A stretch of 64,000 nucleotides of DNA, from positions 62,001 through 126,000 of the forward strand of contig NZ_SDWT01000001.1 of the NCBI RefSeq assembly GCF_004137255.1. Direction: 5' to 3'. The notes under the pieces are model-generated. The model was not told where the DNA came from and ran no database searches. It saw nothing but the letters and a program-made list of their open reading frames with translations. The translations under genes were made by a program, and so were the position numbers. This DNA is from Nocardioides oleivorans (GTDB lineage: Bacteria > Actinomycetota > Actinomycetes > Propionibacteriales > Nocardioidaceae). Positions 34,164 to 42,848 of this stretch are shown in pieces. The first letter of the stretch is position 1; the number at the start of each line of letters is the position of its first letter.

Positions 34164-34181
34164 AGCGGACCTGTGTCCGCT
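34164..34181 (+). terminator. Short hairpin after the two-component operon
   Basis: AGCGGAC and GTCCGCT form a perfect 7-bp stem with a 4-base loop, 13 bases past the response-regulator stop. A second CTGTGTCCGCT copy follows at 34191. The remaining 160 bases to the next gene hold nothing else I recognise. Confidence 0.45.
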
Positions 34182-34358
34182 CAGGTGGCCCTGTGTCCGC
34201 TCGAGTAGGGGATTTCCGGGCTGTGGGGAACCGACCGGTCCCGATCGAGGCCGTTCCGCTGCCCGACGGTTCCCCACCCAAGCGGTCCGCTGGTCAGCGT
34301 TGCCGGTGTTCGATGGCTGTGCGCAGAATCAGGAGCACCCCGATCACCAGGAGGATCC

Positions 34359-34688
34359 ATGATCATGCGGACCTGGCGCGGCGCCGTACGCGCGGAGGAC
34401 GCCGACCGCTACCTCGAGCACCAGGGCGACACGGGAGTCCGCGAGTACCGCGAGACGACTGGAAACCTGGGCGTGCTCGTCCTGCGGCGCACGACCGGCG
34501 ACCTCGTCGAGGTCACCACGGTCTCGCTCTGGGAGTCGATGGACGCCGTGAAGGCATTCGCCGGCGAAGACCCCGAGGTTGCGAAGTTCTACCCCGGGGA
34601 CGACGACCTGCTGGCCGAGAAGGATCTGCACGCCGACCACTTCGAGGTGGTCGGAGTCGATCTCGACCTCGCGGCGCTCTCGCGCTGA
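34359..34688 (+). CDS. ABM-like (dimeric alpha-beta barrel) small protein
   Basis: A 109-residue protein starting MIMRTWRGAV with RYLEHQ, VTTVSLWESMDAVKAFAGED and FYPGDDDLL. This pattern is typical of antibiotic-biosynthesis-monooxygenase-like ferredoxin-fold proteins. AGGAGG lies 4 bases before the ATG at 34359 and 10 before a second ATG at 34365, so either could be used. It stands alone on the plus strand. The catalytic role, if any, is not predictable. Confidence 0.75.
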   Translation: MIMRTWRGAVRAEDADRYLEHQGDTGVREYRETTGNLGVLVLRRTTGDLVEVTTVSLWESMDAVKAFAGEDPEVAKFYPGDDDLLAEKDLHADHFEVVGVDLDLAALSR

Positions 34689-34726
34689 AGCCGCTGCCCG
34701 CCTCGTCCACCCGGGTCGGTGACGCG

Positions 34727-35401
34727 TCAGCCGAGCAGGGCCGCAAGCGTCCGCGTGCCCACGAGCAGCCCGTGGTCGTCGTAGTACTCGAACATCGCGG
34801 ACAGCCACGGGTGCGTCTTCGGGTCGGGGACGTGCCGCACCTCGACGCCGGCCTCCGCCGCCAGCTCGCGCACGGTGGCGACGCGGGTCGCGAGCTCGTA
34901 CGTCGCGCCAACGTGGCCGGGCTGGGTCAGCACGACCGCCGCGACGCGGCCGAGGTCGGCGAGGTCGAGGAACCCGAAGGGCACGTCGGGCGAGTAGGGG
35001 AGGTCGATCGGGCCGGTGAGGTCGAGGTTCTGCAGGTAGGCGCCGGGCTGGAGGATCGTCCAGTCGAGGTTCGACCGGCGGACCAGGTCCTCGCTGGCCG
35101 CCTTGCCGAGGTGGTGCGGCATCGACGGCGCGTGGGGAGACGCGACGGAGTGGTAGACCACCCGCCGGATGCCGGCCTCGATGAGCGCCGTCAGCACCTC
35201 GCCGACGTAGGCCGGCTCGTCGGGGTGCAGGTTCGGCGCGATGACGTACGCCGCCTCGCAGCCGGCGGCCGCGGCCACCAGGTCCGGCCAGTCGCCCCGG
35301 CCCAGCGGCAGCGCCGCCACGTCCCCGGCGGCCAGCGCGTCGCACACCGCGCGGCCGGTCTTGCCGTGACCGCCGACCACGGCGACGCGCCTGGCCGCCA
35401 T
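34727..35401 (-). CDS. NmrA-like NAD(P)-binding protein
   Basis: A 224-residue atypical short-chain-dehydrogenase-fold protein with an N-terminal VAVVGGHGKTGRAV nucleotide loop and the NmrA-like segment RRVVYHSVASPH. The catalytic Tyr-x3-Lys of true SDRs is not obvious, so it may be a redox sensor or chaperone-like partner. Its ATG overlaps the hyuB stop by one base (TGATG), so it is the third gene of the hydantoinase operon. Its link to hydantoin metabolism is only by position. Confidence 0.8.
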   Translation of the reverse strand: MAARRVAVVGGHGKTGRAVCDALAAGDVAALPLGRGDWPDLVAAAAGCEAAYVIAPNLHPDEPAYVGEVLTALIEAGIRRVVYHSVASPHAPSMPHHLGKAASEDLVRRSNLDWTILQPGAYLQNLDLTGPIDLPYSPDVPFGFLDLADLGRVAAVVLTQPGHVGATYELATRVATVRELAAEAGVEVRHVPDPKTHPWLSAMFEYYDDHGLLVGTRTLAALLG

Positions 35402-37398
35402 CAGATGCGGTCCACCTCGGCGAAGGCAGCACCGTCGGCGAGCGAGGAGTAGCCCGGCCCGCGGTCGAAGAACGCGTCGTCGTCCTTGCTCCAGGCCGCC
35501 CGGCCGGCCCGCTCCGAGGCGGTCCGCGGGCCGTCGAAGCCGAGGTCGCCGCCATCGATCGAGCCGGTCAGCACGACGCCGTAGTCGCGCAGCGCGGCCT
35601 CGGCGGACACCTTGCGCCAGACCACGTCGCGGACGACGAGCTCGGGGTCGCGGGCCAGCGGGTCGCCCCACCCGCCGCCACCCGTCGTACGGATGCGGAC
35701 GAGCTGGCCGGCCTTGACCACCTCGGCGTCGGCGAGCGCGTCGACCTCGCGCTCGTCGGGGCCGCCCGGGTCGATGACGACCTGGAACGGCATGCCGGCC
35801 TTGCCGCCGCGCACGCCCCAGCAGGCCAGGATCGACCGGTCGGCGATCGACATGAAGTGCGCGTCCTTGAGCATCCGGATCTGCTTCTCGTAGCCGAGGC
35901 CGCCGCGGTACTCCCCCGCCCCGCCGGAGTCCTGGGCCAGGCCCAGGCGCTCGACGATGAACGGGAAGCGCGACTCGGTGAACTCGGTCGGCAGGTTCCG
36001 CGAGTCGGGCACGACGTGGATCGTGTCCTCGCCGTCGGCGTAGTAGCGACCGCCCGAGCCGCCGCCGAGCACCTCGCGCATGAGGTAGTCGTTGCCGTCG
36101 AGGTCCTTGCCGTAGACGCCGGTGTAGCGGATGGTCTCCTGGTCGGCCGGCATCTTGCCGTCGACGGCCTTGGCGACGACACCGGCGAGCACGCCGAGCA
36201 GCCGCAGGATGACGAACGTGCGGGCGTTGGTCGGGCCGGGGTGGATCGGCGTGAGCAGCGTGCCCTTCTCCGGGAAGCGCATCTCGATCAGCGGCACGAT
36301 GCCCTCGTTGACGTCGAGCTCAGCCATCCGCTCCGGGGTGTCGGCGAGGTTGCGCAGGATCGGTGCCAGCCACTTCTTGAGGAAGTTGCCGCCGACGTAG
36401 TCGCCGCAGTGGTTGATCGGGCCCTTCGCCTGGGCGCTGGTGCCGGTGAAGTCGATGATCAGCCGTGGTCCGGCCGGGCGCCCGTTCTCCGGGTCGGCCG
36501 GGGCGTCGCTCACCTTGGTCAGCGTGATCCGCTGGGTGTGCAGCTGCGGCTCGTCGACACCGTCGTGCTCGGCGTAGTCCTCCCAGACGTAGGTGCCGTC
36601 GGGGATCTTCGAGAGGATCTCGCGGCGGTAGGTCTCCGTCGTCGCGTCGAGGATCGCGTCGAAGGACGCCTCGATCGCCTCGCGGCCGTAGCGCTCGAAG
36701 AGCTCGCCGAGCCGTCGCGCGCCCATCAGGCAGGCCGAGCACTCGGCGTCGAGGTCGGCGGCCAGGCTGTCGGGCATCCGCGAGTTGCGGGTCATGATCC
36801 GCAGCGCGGACCGGTTGGGCACGCCGGCGTCCCACAGCTTGATCGGCGGGACGGCCAGCCCCTCCTCGTAGACGGTGGTCGCGTTGCTGGGCATGGAGCC
36901 CGGGACCGCGCCACCGATGTCGTCGTGGTGGCCGAAGGCCTGCACGAACGCCACGACGCTCTTCACACCGTCGCCGGCGTCGTGGAAGACCGGGACCGTG
37001 ACGCAGAGGTCGGGCAGGTGGCCGATGCCGCCCTCCGACTCGTAGACGTCGTTGTGGAAGAAGACGTCACCCTCGCGCATCTCCTCGATCGGGAAGTCGC
37101 GCACGATCGGGTGCACGAGCGCGCTGTAGGAGCGGCCGGTGAGCTTGCGCAGCTGGCGGTCGTGGATGCCGGCACGGAAGTCATGGGCGTCGCGGATCAT
37201 CGGGCTGCGCGATGTGCGCCCGATCGCGGTCTCGACCTCCATCTCGACGCTCGCCAGGGTGCCCTGGACGATCTCGACGAGGATCGGGTCGACGCTCGTG
37301 CCCTCGGCGGTGAGGCGGCCGCCGTGCTCGTAGGCCGTCGGCAGGCCGGCCGGGTTGACCGGCTTCGCGGTGACGTACGCCGGGTCGACTGCGGCCAT
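35401..37398 (-). CDS. hyuB: Hydantoinase/oxoprolinase B subunit
   Basis: A 665-residue HyuB-family protein (N-methylhydantoinase B/5-oxoprolinase C-terminal half). Recognisable parts are EMREGDVFFHNDVYESEGGIGHLPDLCV, INHCGDYVGGNF, GPGSSGG-like GGGSGGRYYADGE, and TTGGGGWGDPLARDPELV near the end. Only the last 50 or so residues go beyond the usual domain. With HyuA it would hydrolyse a five-membered cyclic imide or lactam at the cost of ATP. The ATG at 37398 overlaps the hyuA stop by one base. Confidence 0.92.
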   Translation of the reverse strand: MAAVDPAYVTAKPVNPAGLPTAYEHGGRLTAEGTSVDPILVEIVQGTLASVEMEVETAIGRTSRSPMIRDAHDFRAGIHDRQLRKLTGRSYSALVHPIVRDFPIEEMREGDVFFHNDVYESEGGIGHLPDLCVTVPVFHDAGDGVKSVVAFVQAFGHHDDIGGAVPGSMPSNATTVYEEGLAVPPIKLWDAGVPNRSALRIMTRNSRMPDSLAADLDAECSACLMGARRLGELFERYGREAIEASFDAILDATTETYRREILSKIPDGTYVWEDYAEHDGVDEPQLHTQRITLTKVSDAPADPENGRPAGPRLIIDFTGTSAQAKGPINHCGDYVGGNFLKKWLAPILRNLADTPERMAELDVNEGIVPLIEMRFPEKGTLLTPIHPGPTNARTFVILRLLGVLAGVVAKAVDGKMPADQETIRYTGVYGKDLDGNDYLMREVLGGGSGGRYYADGEDTIHVVPDSRNLPTEFTESRFPFIVERLGLAQDSGGAGEYRGGLGYEKQIRMLKDAHFMSIADRSILACWGVRGGKAGMPFQVVIDPGGPDEREVDALADAEVVKAGQLVRIRTTGGGGWGDPLARDPELVVRDVVWRKVSAEAALRDYGVVLTGSIDGGDLGFDGPRTASERAGRAAWSKDDDAFFDRGPGYSSLADGAAFAEVDRI

Positions 37399-39482
37399 CA
37401 GCTGACCACCTTTCGGATCACGAGGTTGGCCCAGTCGTCGACGACGACCTCGAAGCCGGGGTGGACGGGGATCGTCGAGCCGAACTCCTCGACGATCGCG
37501 GGACCGCTGAAGGTGTCGCCGGCGCCGAGGTCGGTGCGCCAGACGACGGGGGTGTCGATGTAGCCGACCTCGGGGTCGAAGCACACGTCGCGCCGGCCGC
37601 GCACGGCCCGGTCGAGGGCGTCGCCGTCGGCCTTGTCCAGCGTCGGGATCTCCGGGCGCGTGATCGGCCCGATGCCGGTGACGCGGAGGTTCACCCACTC
37701 GACCTGCTGGTCGCGGTCGCCGCGGAAGTCGTAGCCGTAGAGCTGCCGGTGCTCGGCGTGGAAGGTCTCTGCCACCTGCTCGACGTAGGCCGCGTCGACG
37801 GTGCCCTCCGGCGCGTGGACCCGCACCTCGAAGGCCTGCCCGACGTAGCGCACGTCGATCGTGCGCTGGAAGCGGTGCTGCTCGGGGGTGAAGCCCTCCT
37901 TGGCGAGCGCCTCGCGGGCACGCCCGGTGAGGTCGTCGAGGATCGTCTGGACGGCCGCGTGGTCGAGCACCGACTCCTTGGCGACGTGGGTCTGGACGTA
38001 GTCGTTCTTCACGTCGACGGTCAGCAGGCCGAAGGCGCTGACGTTGCCCGGGTTGGGGGGTACGACGACTCCCGCCAGGTCGAGGATGTCGACGAGCCGG
38101 CAGGCCAGGAGCGAGCCGGAGCCACCGAAGGTGGTGAGCATGAAGTCGCGCACGTCGAGCCCGCGCTTGACCGAGACCTGGCGCAGCGCGTTGGCCTGGT
38201 TCCACGCGGAGATCTCGAGGATGCCGGTGGCGCAGCGCTCGAAGTCGAGACCGAGCTGCTCGGCGAGGTCGGCGATGCCCGCGCGGGCGGCCTCCACGTC
38301 GAGCGGGATCTCGCCGCCGAGCAGGTGCGGGGGGATCCGGCCGAGGGTGACGTGGGCGTCGGTGATGGTCGGCTGGGTGCCGCCCTTGGCGTAGCAGAGC
38401 GGACCGGGGTCGGCGCCCGCCGAGTGCGGGCCGACCTTGAGCGTGCCCTCGGGCGAGAGCCAGGCGATCGAGCCGCCACCCGCACCGACGGTGACGACGT
38501 CGATCATCGGGATCTTGCTCGGGTAGGCGCCGACCGTGCCCTCGGTGGTGAGGGTCGGCTCGCCGTCGAGGACGACGGACACGTCGGTCGACGTACCTCC
38601 CCCGTCGCAGGTGAGGATCCTCGGGAAGCCCGCGACCTTGGCGATCAGCGCAGCTCCCAGCGCGCCGGCGGCAGGGCCGGAGAGCACGGTGGTGATCGGC
38701 TGGTGCACGACCTCGTCGGCGGAGAGCACGCCGCCGTTCGACTTCATCACGTAGAACGGGATCTCGCTGCCGGTGAAGGTGATCAGCCGCTCGGAGATGT
38801 TGGTGACGTAGCGGCTCACGTTGGGCTTCACCGCGGCGTCGACGAGGGTGGTCATCGAGCGCTCGTACTCGCGGTACTCCCGCAGCACCTCGCTCGAGAT
38901 GGACACGACGGCGTCCGGGTGCTCGCGGCGCAGGATGTCGCGCATCCGCAGCTCGTGCTCGTCGTTGGCATAGGCGTGGAGCAGGCACACGCCGAGGGTG
39001 GTGATGCCCTGGTCGCGGAACCACCGGGCGGCCGCGACCGCGGCCTCCTCGTCGAAAGGCCGGATCTCGGCGCCGGTGAAGTCGAGGCGACCCCCGACCG
39101 TGCGGACGCGGTCGGCCGGCACGATCCGGTCGGGCTTCACCCAGAAGTAGGAGTTGCCGTAGCCGTCGGGCACGGACTGGCGGGCGATCTCGAGCATGAA
39201 CTCGTAGCCCTCGGTGGTGATGAAGCCGAGCGCCTCGACCTTGCCCTCGAGCAGCTTGTTGGTCGCGACCGTCGTCCCGTGGGAGACGGCGGAGATGTCG
39301 CTGCCCTCGGCGTCGACGATCCCCAGGATCTTCTCGATGCCGGCGATGAAGCCGTCGGCCGGGTTGCCCGGTGTGCTGGGGGTCTTGGTCGTGACCAGCT
39401 CACCCGAGTCCTCGTCGAAGGCGACCACGTCGGTGAACGTGCCTCCGGTGTCGATGCCGATCCTGATCCGCCGGTTGCTCAT
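37398..39482 (-). CDS. hyuA: Hydantoinase/oxoprolinase A subunit
   Basis: A 694-residue ASKHA-fold ATPase subunit. The N-terminal phosphate-binding loop is GIDTGGTFTDVVAFD (about 8-22), and the second is LTCDGGGTSTDVSVV. Also present are SHGTTVATNKLLEG and GAGGGSIAW. HyuA phosphorylates the ring carbonyl of hydantoins, N-methylhydantoin or 5-oxoproline so that HyuB can open it. The ATG at 39482 was chosen as the family N-terminus; the frame is open upstream without homology. It is first of hyuA-hyuB-NmrA. Confidence 0.92.
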   Translation of the reverse strand: MSNRRIRIGIDTGGTFTDVVAFDEDSGELVTTKTPSTPGNPADGFIAGIEKILGIVDAEGSDISAVSHGTTVATNKLLEGKVEALGFITTEGYEFMLEIARQSVPDGYGNSYFWVKPDRIVPADRVRTVGGRLDFTGAEIRPFDEEAAVAAARWFRDQGITTLGVCLLHAYANDEHELRMRDILRREHPDAVVSISSEVLREYREYERSMTTLVDAAVKPNVSRYVTNISERLITFTGSEIPFYVMKSNGGVLSADEVVHQPITTVLSGPAAGALGAALIAKVAGFPRILTCDGGGTSTDVSVVLDGEPTLTTEGTVGAYPSKIPMIDVVTVGAGGGSIAWLSPEGTLKVGPHSAGADPGPLCYAKGGTQPTITDAHVTLGRIPPHLLGGEIPLDVEAARAGIADLAEQLGLDFERCATGILEISAWNQANALRQVSVKRGLDVRDFMLTTFGGSGSLLACRLVDILDLAGVVVPPNPGNVSAFGLLTVDVKNDYVQTHVAKESVLDHAAVQTILDDLTGRAREALAKEGFTPEQHRFQRTIDVRYVGQAFEVRVHAPEGTVDAAYVEQVAETFHAEHRQLYGYDFRGDRDQQVEWVNLRVTGIGPITRPEIPTLDKADGDALDRAVRGRRDVCFDPEVGYIDTPVVWRTDLGAGDTFSGPAIVEEFGSTIPVHPGFEVVVDDWANLVIRKVVS

Positions 39483-39527
39483 GGTCCGATTCAACTCAGG
39501 CGGCGCGACTGCGACCACGGCAGAGAT

Positions 39528-39554
39528 TGCCGATGAAACAGTGATCCATCGGCA
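39528..39554 (-). promoter_or_regulatory. Inverted repeat upstream of hyuA
   Basis: TGCCGATG and CATCGGCA form a perfect 8-bp inverted repeat (39528-39535 and 39547-39554), centres 19 bp apart, 46 bases before the hyuA start. The size suits a dimeric repressor. No regulator gene adjoins the operon. Confidence 0.4.
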
Positions 39555-39601
39555 CAACATGGTGTCGCAACCTTCGGCCACCCGAACGCGTCCCATGTGC
39601 T

Positions 39602-40900
39602 GTGAACACCACCCGCTCGACGACCGCCGTCCCGGCGCTCGCCTTCCTCGTCCTCGTGCTCTCCGTCCTCGGCCTCCAGCCGCCCGCGACGGCGGCACCC
39701 GACCCCCTCGTCGGCTACGTCGGGGGCACCCGCTACTTCTCCCCCGACGGCGACGGCGTGCAGGACCGTGTGCAGGTCGGTTTCGATCTCGACCAGCCGG
39801 CCGTGGTGACGCTCGTCGTCGTGCGGTCACGCTCGGGGCGTGCCGTCCGGCACGTCGAGCTCGGCCGACTGCGGGCCGAGGTCCACACCTGGTGGTGGAA
39901 CGGGCGGGACGATCGCGGCCGCCGGGTCGGGGACGGCGACTTCCGGGTCCGGGTGGTGGCCACCGCCCGCGGGCACCGACAGGTACGGAGCACCGGGGTC
40001 GGCCTGCGCACCACGTACGTCGAGCCCACCGGCCACTCGGTGCGGCCCACCAGCTTCGACGTCACGCGCGACACGCTCCACCCCACCACCACGGCCTTCA
40101 CCGACACCGTCCTGGTCCGCGCGTCCTACTGGAGCACCCGGTTCCGCTTCGGGGGCAGCAGCTCCTCCCTGGTCCGCGCCGCGCTCGAGCTGCGCAACGC
40201 CGCCGGCCGTGTCGTCAACCGGTTCGGCGACCGGACCGCCCCCGAGTCCGACCCGCGGGAGCTGACCGGGCTCCGGAGCGACGGCACGCGGCTTCCGGCC
40301 GGCGGCTACACCCTCGTCGCGACGATCCGGGACTACTACGGCAACCCGCGCCGGCTCCGGCTCCCGATGGCCGTCTCCGACGTGCCGTTGGTCGAGCAGC
40401 GGACGTGGACCACGTCGGTCGGAGCCGCTGCGGCCCTGACCGAGCCCGACATCACCACCATGTGCCCCTACGACTGCGTCGTCAACTGCCCGCCCCAGGC
40501 GAGCCCACGCCTGCCCGGGGGCCTCACCGTGCTCTCCCCCGCCTCGAGCCGCGCGCGCATCGACACCGACTGCACCGACAGCCGCGGCGAGTTCGCCGTC
40601 ACGGCGCCGTTCGCACTGGACCCGATGGACCGGGTGAGCCTCACCTCCACCGGCGCCGAGGTGCCGGTCGGCGGCACCGGACAGGGCACCCTGTACCTGT
40701 TCACCGGCACCCCTCCGTCCGCCTCCACGACACCGGGAGCTGCGCTGACGATCCTCGGGCCAGCGCCGTGGTCGCAGCGCTCCGGAGGCGGGTCGAGCAC
40801 ACGCATCGGGTGGCAGTTCAGCGGCGGCCTGCTGGGCGACACCGACTACGACCTCGCGTCCTTCGACGTCACCGTCGTCCACTACGCACCCGCGGCCTGA
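39602..40900 (+). CDS. Secreted protein with FlgD-like Ig repeats
   Basis: A 432-residue protein with a clear signal peptide (cleavage near the AAP at about 31). The first module begins YFSPDGDGVQDRVQVGFDL and includes WWWNGRDDRGRRVGDGDFRVRVVAT, the FlgD/CHU_C-type Ig fold. A second copy has LTGLRSDGTRLPAGGYTLVATIRDYYGN. The C-terminal third has a cysteine-rich patch (MCPYDCVVNCPP) and is unrecognised. The start is a GTG at 39602. It is probably a cell-surface or exported structural protein, followed by a long hairpin. Confidence 0.78.
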   Translation: MNTTRSTTAVPALAFLVLVLSVLGLQPPATAAPDPLVGYVGGTRYFSPDGDGVQDRVQVGFDLDQPAVVTLVVVRSRSGRAVRHVELGRLRAEVHTWWWNGRDDRGRRVGDGDFRVRVVATARGHRQVRSTGVGLRTTYVEPTGHSVRPTSFDVTRDTLHPTTTAFTDTVLVRASYWSTRFRFGGSSSSLVRAALELRNAAGRVVNRFGDRTAPESDPRELTGLRSDGTRLPAGGYTLVATIRDYYGNPRRLRLPMAVSDVPLVEQRTWTTSVGAAAALTEPDITTMCPYDCVVNCPPQASPRLPGGLTVLSPASSRARIDTDCTDSRGEFAVTAPFALDPMDRVSLTSTGAEVPVGGTGQGTLYLFTGTPPSASTTPGAALTILGPAPWSQRSGGGSSTRIGWQFSGGLLGDTDYDLASFDVTVVHYAPAA

Positions 40901-40914
40901 CCGCCGGGCACCAG

Positions 40915-40968
40915 CACCGAAATAGGTGAAGGGCCCTTGGCGGTATGAGCGTCAAGGGCCCTTCGGTG
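40915..40968 (+). terminator. Compound hairpin terminator
   Basis: AAGGGCCCTTG (40929-40939) pairs perfectly with CAAGGGCCCTT (40953-40963) and an outer CACCGA/TCGGTG (40915-40920, 40963-40968) adds 6 bp. It begins 15 bases after the secreted-protein gene. Confidence 0.7.
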
Positions 40969-41312
40969 TGACCGGTCTCGGTGATGTCCCGATCGATCGC
41001 TCCTTGTGTCCGGTCCCAGCCACCTCATCACCCGGTGCCTGCGGTGCTTCCCCAGCGGACTGGTTCTGCGCCGTGCGGACCCTCCTTCCGGAGCCATCCC
41101 GCCTCCCCTTGCGGGGCTGCGTAGGAAGAGTTCTATGCCTCCGCGACCCGGCTGCGCAAGGGGTTGCGACGAGCAGTTCTCACATACCTCGGGTTCCGGC
41201 GCGTCGTCCACCGAAAGGCCGGTTCCGTCCCCAGCCCGGGCGGGTTCTCCACACCCCTCTGCACAGGTTCGTGCACAGGGTCCGGTCCAGACCGGGAGCC
41301 CGGCTCGGCAGC
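40969..41312. other. Gene-free 344-base segment with inverted repeats
   Basis: No frame here reads like a real protein, and the base composition is visibly less GC-rich than its neighbours. A perfect 9-bp inverted repeat (41105-41113, CCCCTTGCG, with 41155-41163) spans a 41-base loop, and smaller self-complementary stretches surround it. It could be a decayed gene, an unrecognised structured RNA or a repeat. I cannot decide from sequence alone. Confidence 0.4.
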
Positions 41313-42185
41313 TCAGCCGGCGATGTAGGCGTCGGTCGTCGAGCCGTCTGGCTCCACCTCGACCAGGATGACGTGGCCGAGGAAGAGGTCGCCGTCGTCG
41401 TAGTACGGCGTCGCTGAGCCGTCGGCGGTGATCGCGAGCTCACTGAGCCGGATCCGCCGCACGAAGGACTCCGGGGTCACCTCCTCGACCTCGCCCCCGC
41501 CCTCCGCGTCCTGCTGCTGCCAGTCGCGGGCGAGCTCGACCAGGGTGCTGGCCGCGAAGGCCCGCCAGCGCGCGTCGGTGCCCGCGGCGTCAGCGGCGTA
41601 CGTCGTCAGCCGGGCCAGCGCGGCGTCGCAGGTCTCGGCTCCCTCGACCGACGTGTCGTCGACGTCGAGCAGCACGTGGACGGACGTGCCCGCCCAGTCG
41701 ACCTCGCCGGAGAAGTGCCCGTAGGCGCGTTCGAGGGTGAAGTCGCCGAGGTCGGACGTCACGACGACAGGCCGGAGGTAGGCCGCGAGCCGCTCGTCGA
41801 GCGCGGGCACGTGCACGTCGCGCCGGACGACCTCATCGAGGGCGAAGTGCCCGGACAGGTCGGGGAACGGCTGGCCGTACCGCGCGTACTCGGCGGGGTC
41901 CGGGTCGGCCGCGCGGACGCGGACGACGTACTGCGTGTGTGCCTGCAGGTCGTGGATCCACGTGGCGCGCTGCTCGTCGGTGGCGAGCCAGCTGAGCCGG
42001 CCGTCACCGGTGACGACAGCGCCCTCCTCGTCGACGTGGGCGATCACGTCGGCTGATGGGGTCCACAGGACCGCGTCGCCCGCCTTGCCCGCACCCCCGA
42101 CCGTGGTGCCCGTGAGGACGGTGATCTCGATGACCTCGTCCGCGTGCCGCCGGTCGAACGCCTCGCGCTCCTGCTGCTCCCCCAT
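41313..42185 (-). CDS. DUF2262-like protein
   Basis: A 290-residue soluble protein. The core segment VTSDLGDFTLERAYGHFSGEVDWAGTSVHVLLDVDD followed by DGDLFLGHVILVEVEPDGS matches the pattern of DUF2262 domains, often found with SMI1/immunity-like proteins. The N-terminal part (about 20-130) is unrecognised. The ATG at 42185 is preceded by TACGCT at 6 bases and no ribosome site. No toxin gene is adjacent, so an immunity role cannot be claimed. Confidence 0.65.
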   Translation of the reverse strand: MGEQQEREAFDRRHADEVIEITVLTGTTVGGAGKAGDAVLWTPSADVIAHVDEEGAVVTGDGRLSWLATDEQRATWIHDLQAHTQYVVRVRAADPDPAEYARYGQPFPDLSGHFALDEVVRRDVHVPALDERLAAYLRPVVVTSDLGDFTLERAYGHFSGEVDWAGTSVHVLLDVDDTSVEGAETCDAALARLTTYAADAAGTDARWRAFAASTLVELARDWQQQDAEGGGEVEEVTPESFVRRIRLSELAITADGSATPYYDDGDLFLGHVILVEVEPDGSTTDAYIAG

Positions 42186-42191
42186 GCCCAC

Positions 42192-42197
42192 AGCGTA
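42192..42197 (-). promoter_or_regulatory. -10 element of the DUF2262-like gene (predicted leaderless)
   Basis: TACGCT on the minus strand, 6 bases before the ATG at 42185. Confidence 0.45.
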
Positions 42198-42211
42198 GGA
42201 GGCGCGGACAG

Positions 42212-42763
42212 TCAGGCGGCGGGCCAGGCCGCCATCGCGGTGTCGACGATGCCGGCGAGGTCCTCGGCCGTCCCGCCGTCGCGCGCACAACCGGACATGC
42301 CCCGCATGACGGCCACCAGGAAGGCGGCCAGCTGGCCCGTGGCGACCGAGGCCGGCAGGTCCCCCTCCTCGACACCTTGGTCGAGCCGGTCCCGCACGAG
42401 CCGGCCCAGCACCTCGCGCTGCTCGTCGAGCAACGGCTCGGTCAGCATCAGGCAGCCCGGAGGGGTCGCCACGTCCGCGTGCGCGCGCGCCGTGTCGCGG
42501 AGCATCCGGACCACGGCCTCCCGTGCGGTCGGCAGCGCGAGCGCGCGCCCCAGCCCGTCGCAGGTGCGGTCGAAGTAGGACGCCGACGCCTCCTCGAAGA
42601 GGCGTCGCTTGTCGCCGAAGGCCGCGTAGAGGCTCGGTGGCGTGATGCCCATGGCCGAGGTCAGCATCGCGATCGAGGTCGCCTCGTAGCCCGTGCGCCA
42701 GAACAGCTCCACCGCCGCAGCCAGTGCTGCGTCGCGGTCGAAGCTGCGCGGCCGGCCCACCAT
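42212..42763 (-). CDS. TetR-family repressor
   Basis: A 183-residue TetR regulator. The N-terminal helix-turn-helix runs through [57 protein letters not shown], and the C-terminal ligand domain is unassigned. I start it at the ATG 42763, because TAGGGT lies 7 bases upstream; a GTG three codons earlier would overlap that element. It is divergent from an SDR gene with two matching palindromes between them, the usual self-and-neighbour repression layout. Confidence 0.92.
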   Translation of the reverse strand: MVGRPRSFDRDAALAAAVELFWRTGYEATSIAMLTSAMGITPPSLYAAFGDKRRLFEEASASYFDRTCDGLGRALALPTAREAVVRMLRDTARAHADVATPPGCLMLTEPLLDEQREVLGRLVRDRLDQGVEEGDLPASVATGQLAAFLVAVMRGMSGCARDGGTAEDLAGIVDTAMAAWPAA

Positions 42764-42770
42764 GTGGCCC

Positions 42771-42776
42771 ACCCTA
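42771..42776 (-). promoter_or_regulatory. -10 element of the tetR gene (predicted leaderless)
   Basis: TAGGGT on the minus strand, 7 bases before the ATG at 42763 and 4 bases from the first operator. Confidence 0.5.
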
Positions 42777-42779
42777 ACG

Positions 42780-42833
42780 TATCGATCGCTACAGAACCTG
42801 CTACCGTCGTCGTCGAATCATTAGCGATCACTA
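42780..42833. promoter_or_regulatory. Two TetR-type operators in the tetR/SDR divergon
   Basis: TATCGATCGCTA (42780-42791) and TAGCGATCACTA (42822-42833) are both near-palindromes centred on GATC with one mismatched pair. They share the following ACAGAA and their centres are 42 bp apart, four helical turns. One abuts the tetR -10 and the other lies 15 bases before the SDR start. Confidence 0.65.
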
Positions 42834-42848
42834 CAGAATGGATGTCCC

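Noticed and set aside
40926-41417. Overlapping frames on both strands in the gene-free segment
   Set aside because: No frame has codon use or motifs like a real gene, and they overlap a terminator hairpin and the end of the DUF2262-like gene.
41313-42185. Immunity protein of a toxin pair
   Set aside because: DUF2262 can occur near toxin systems, but no toxin or secretion gene is adjacent, so the role is left open.
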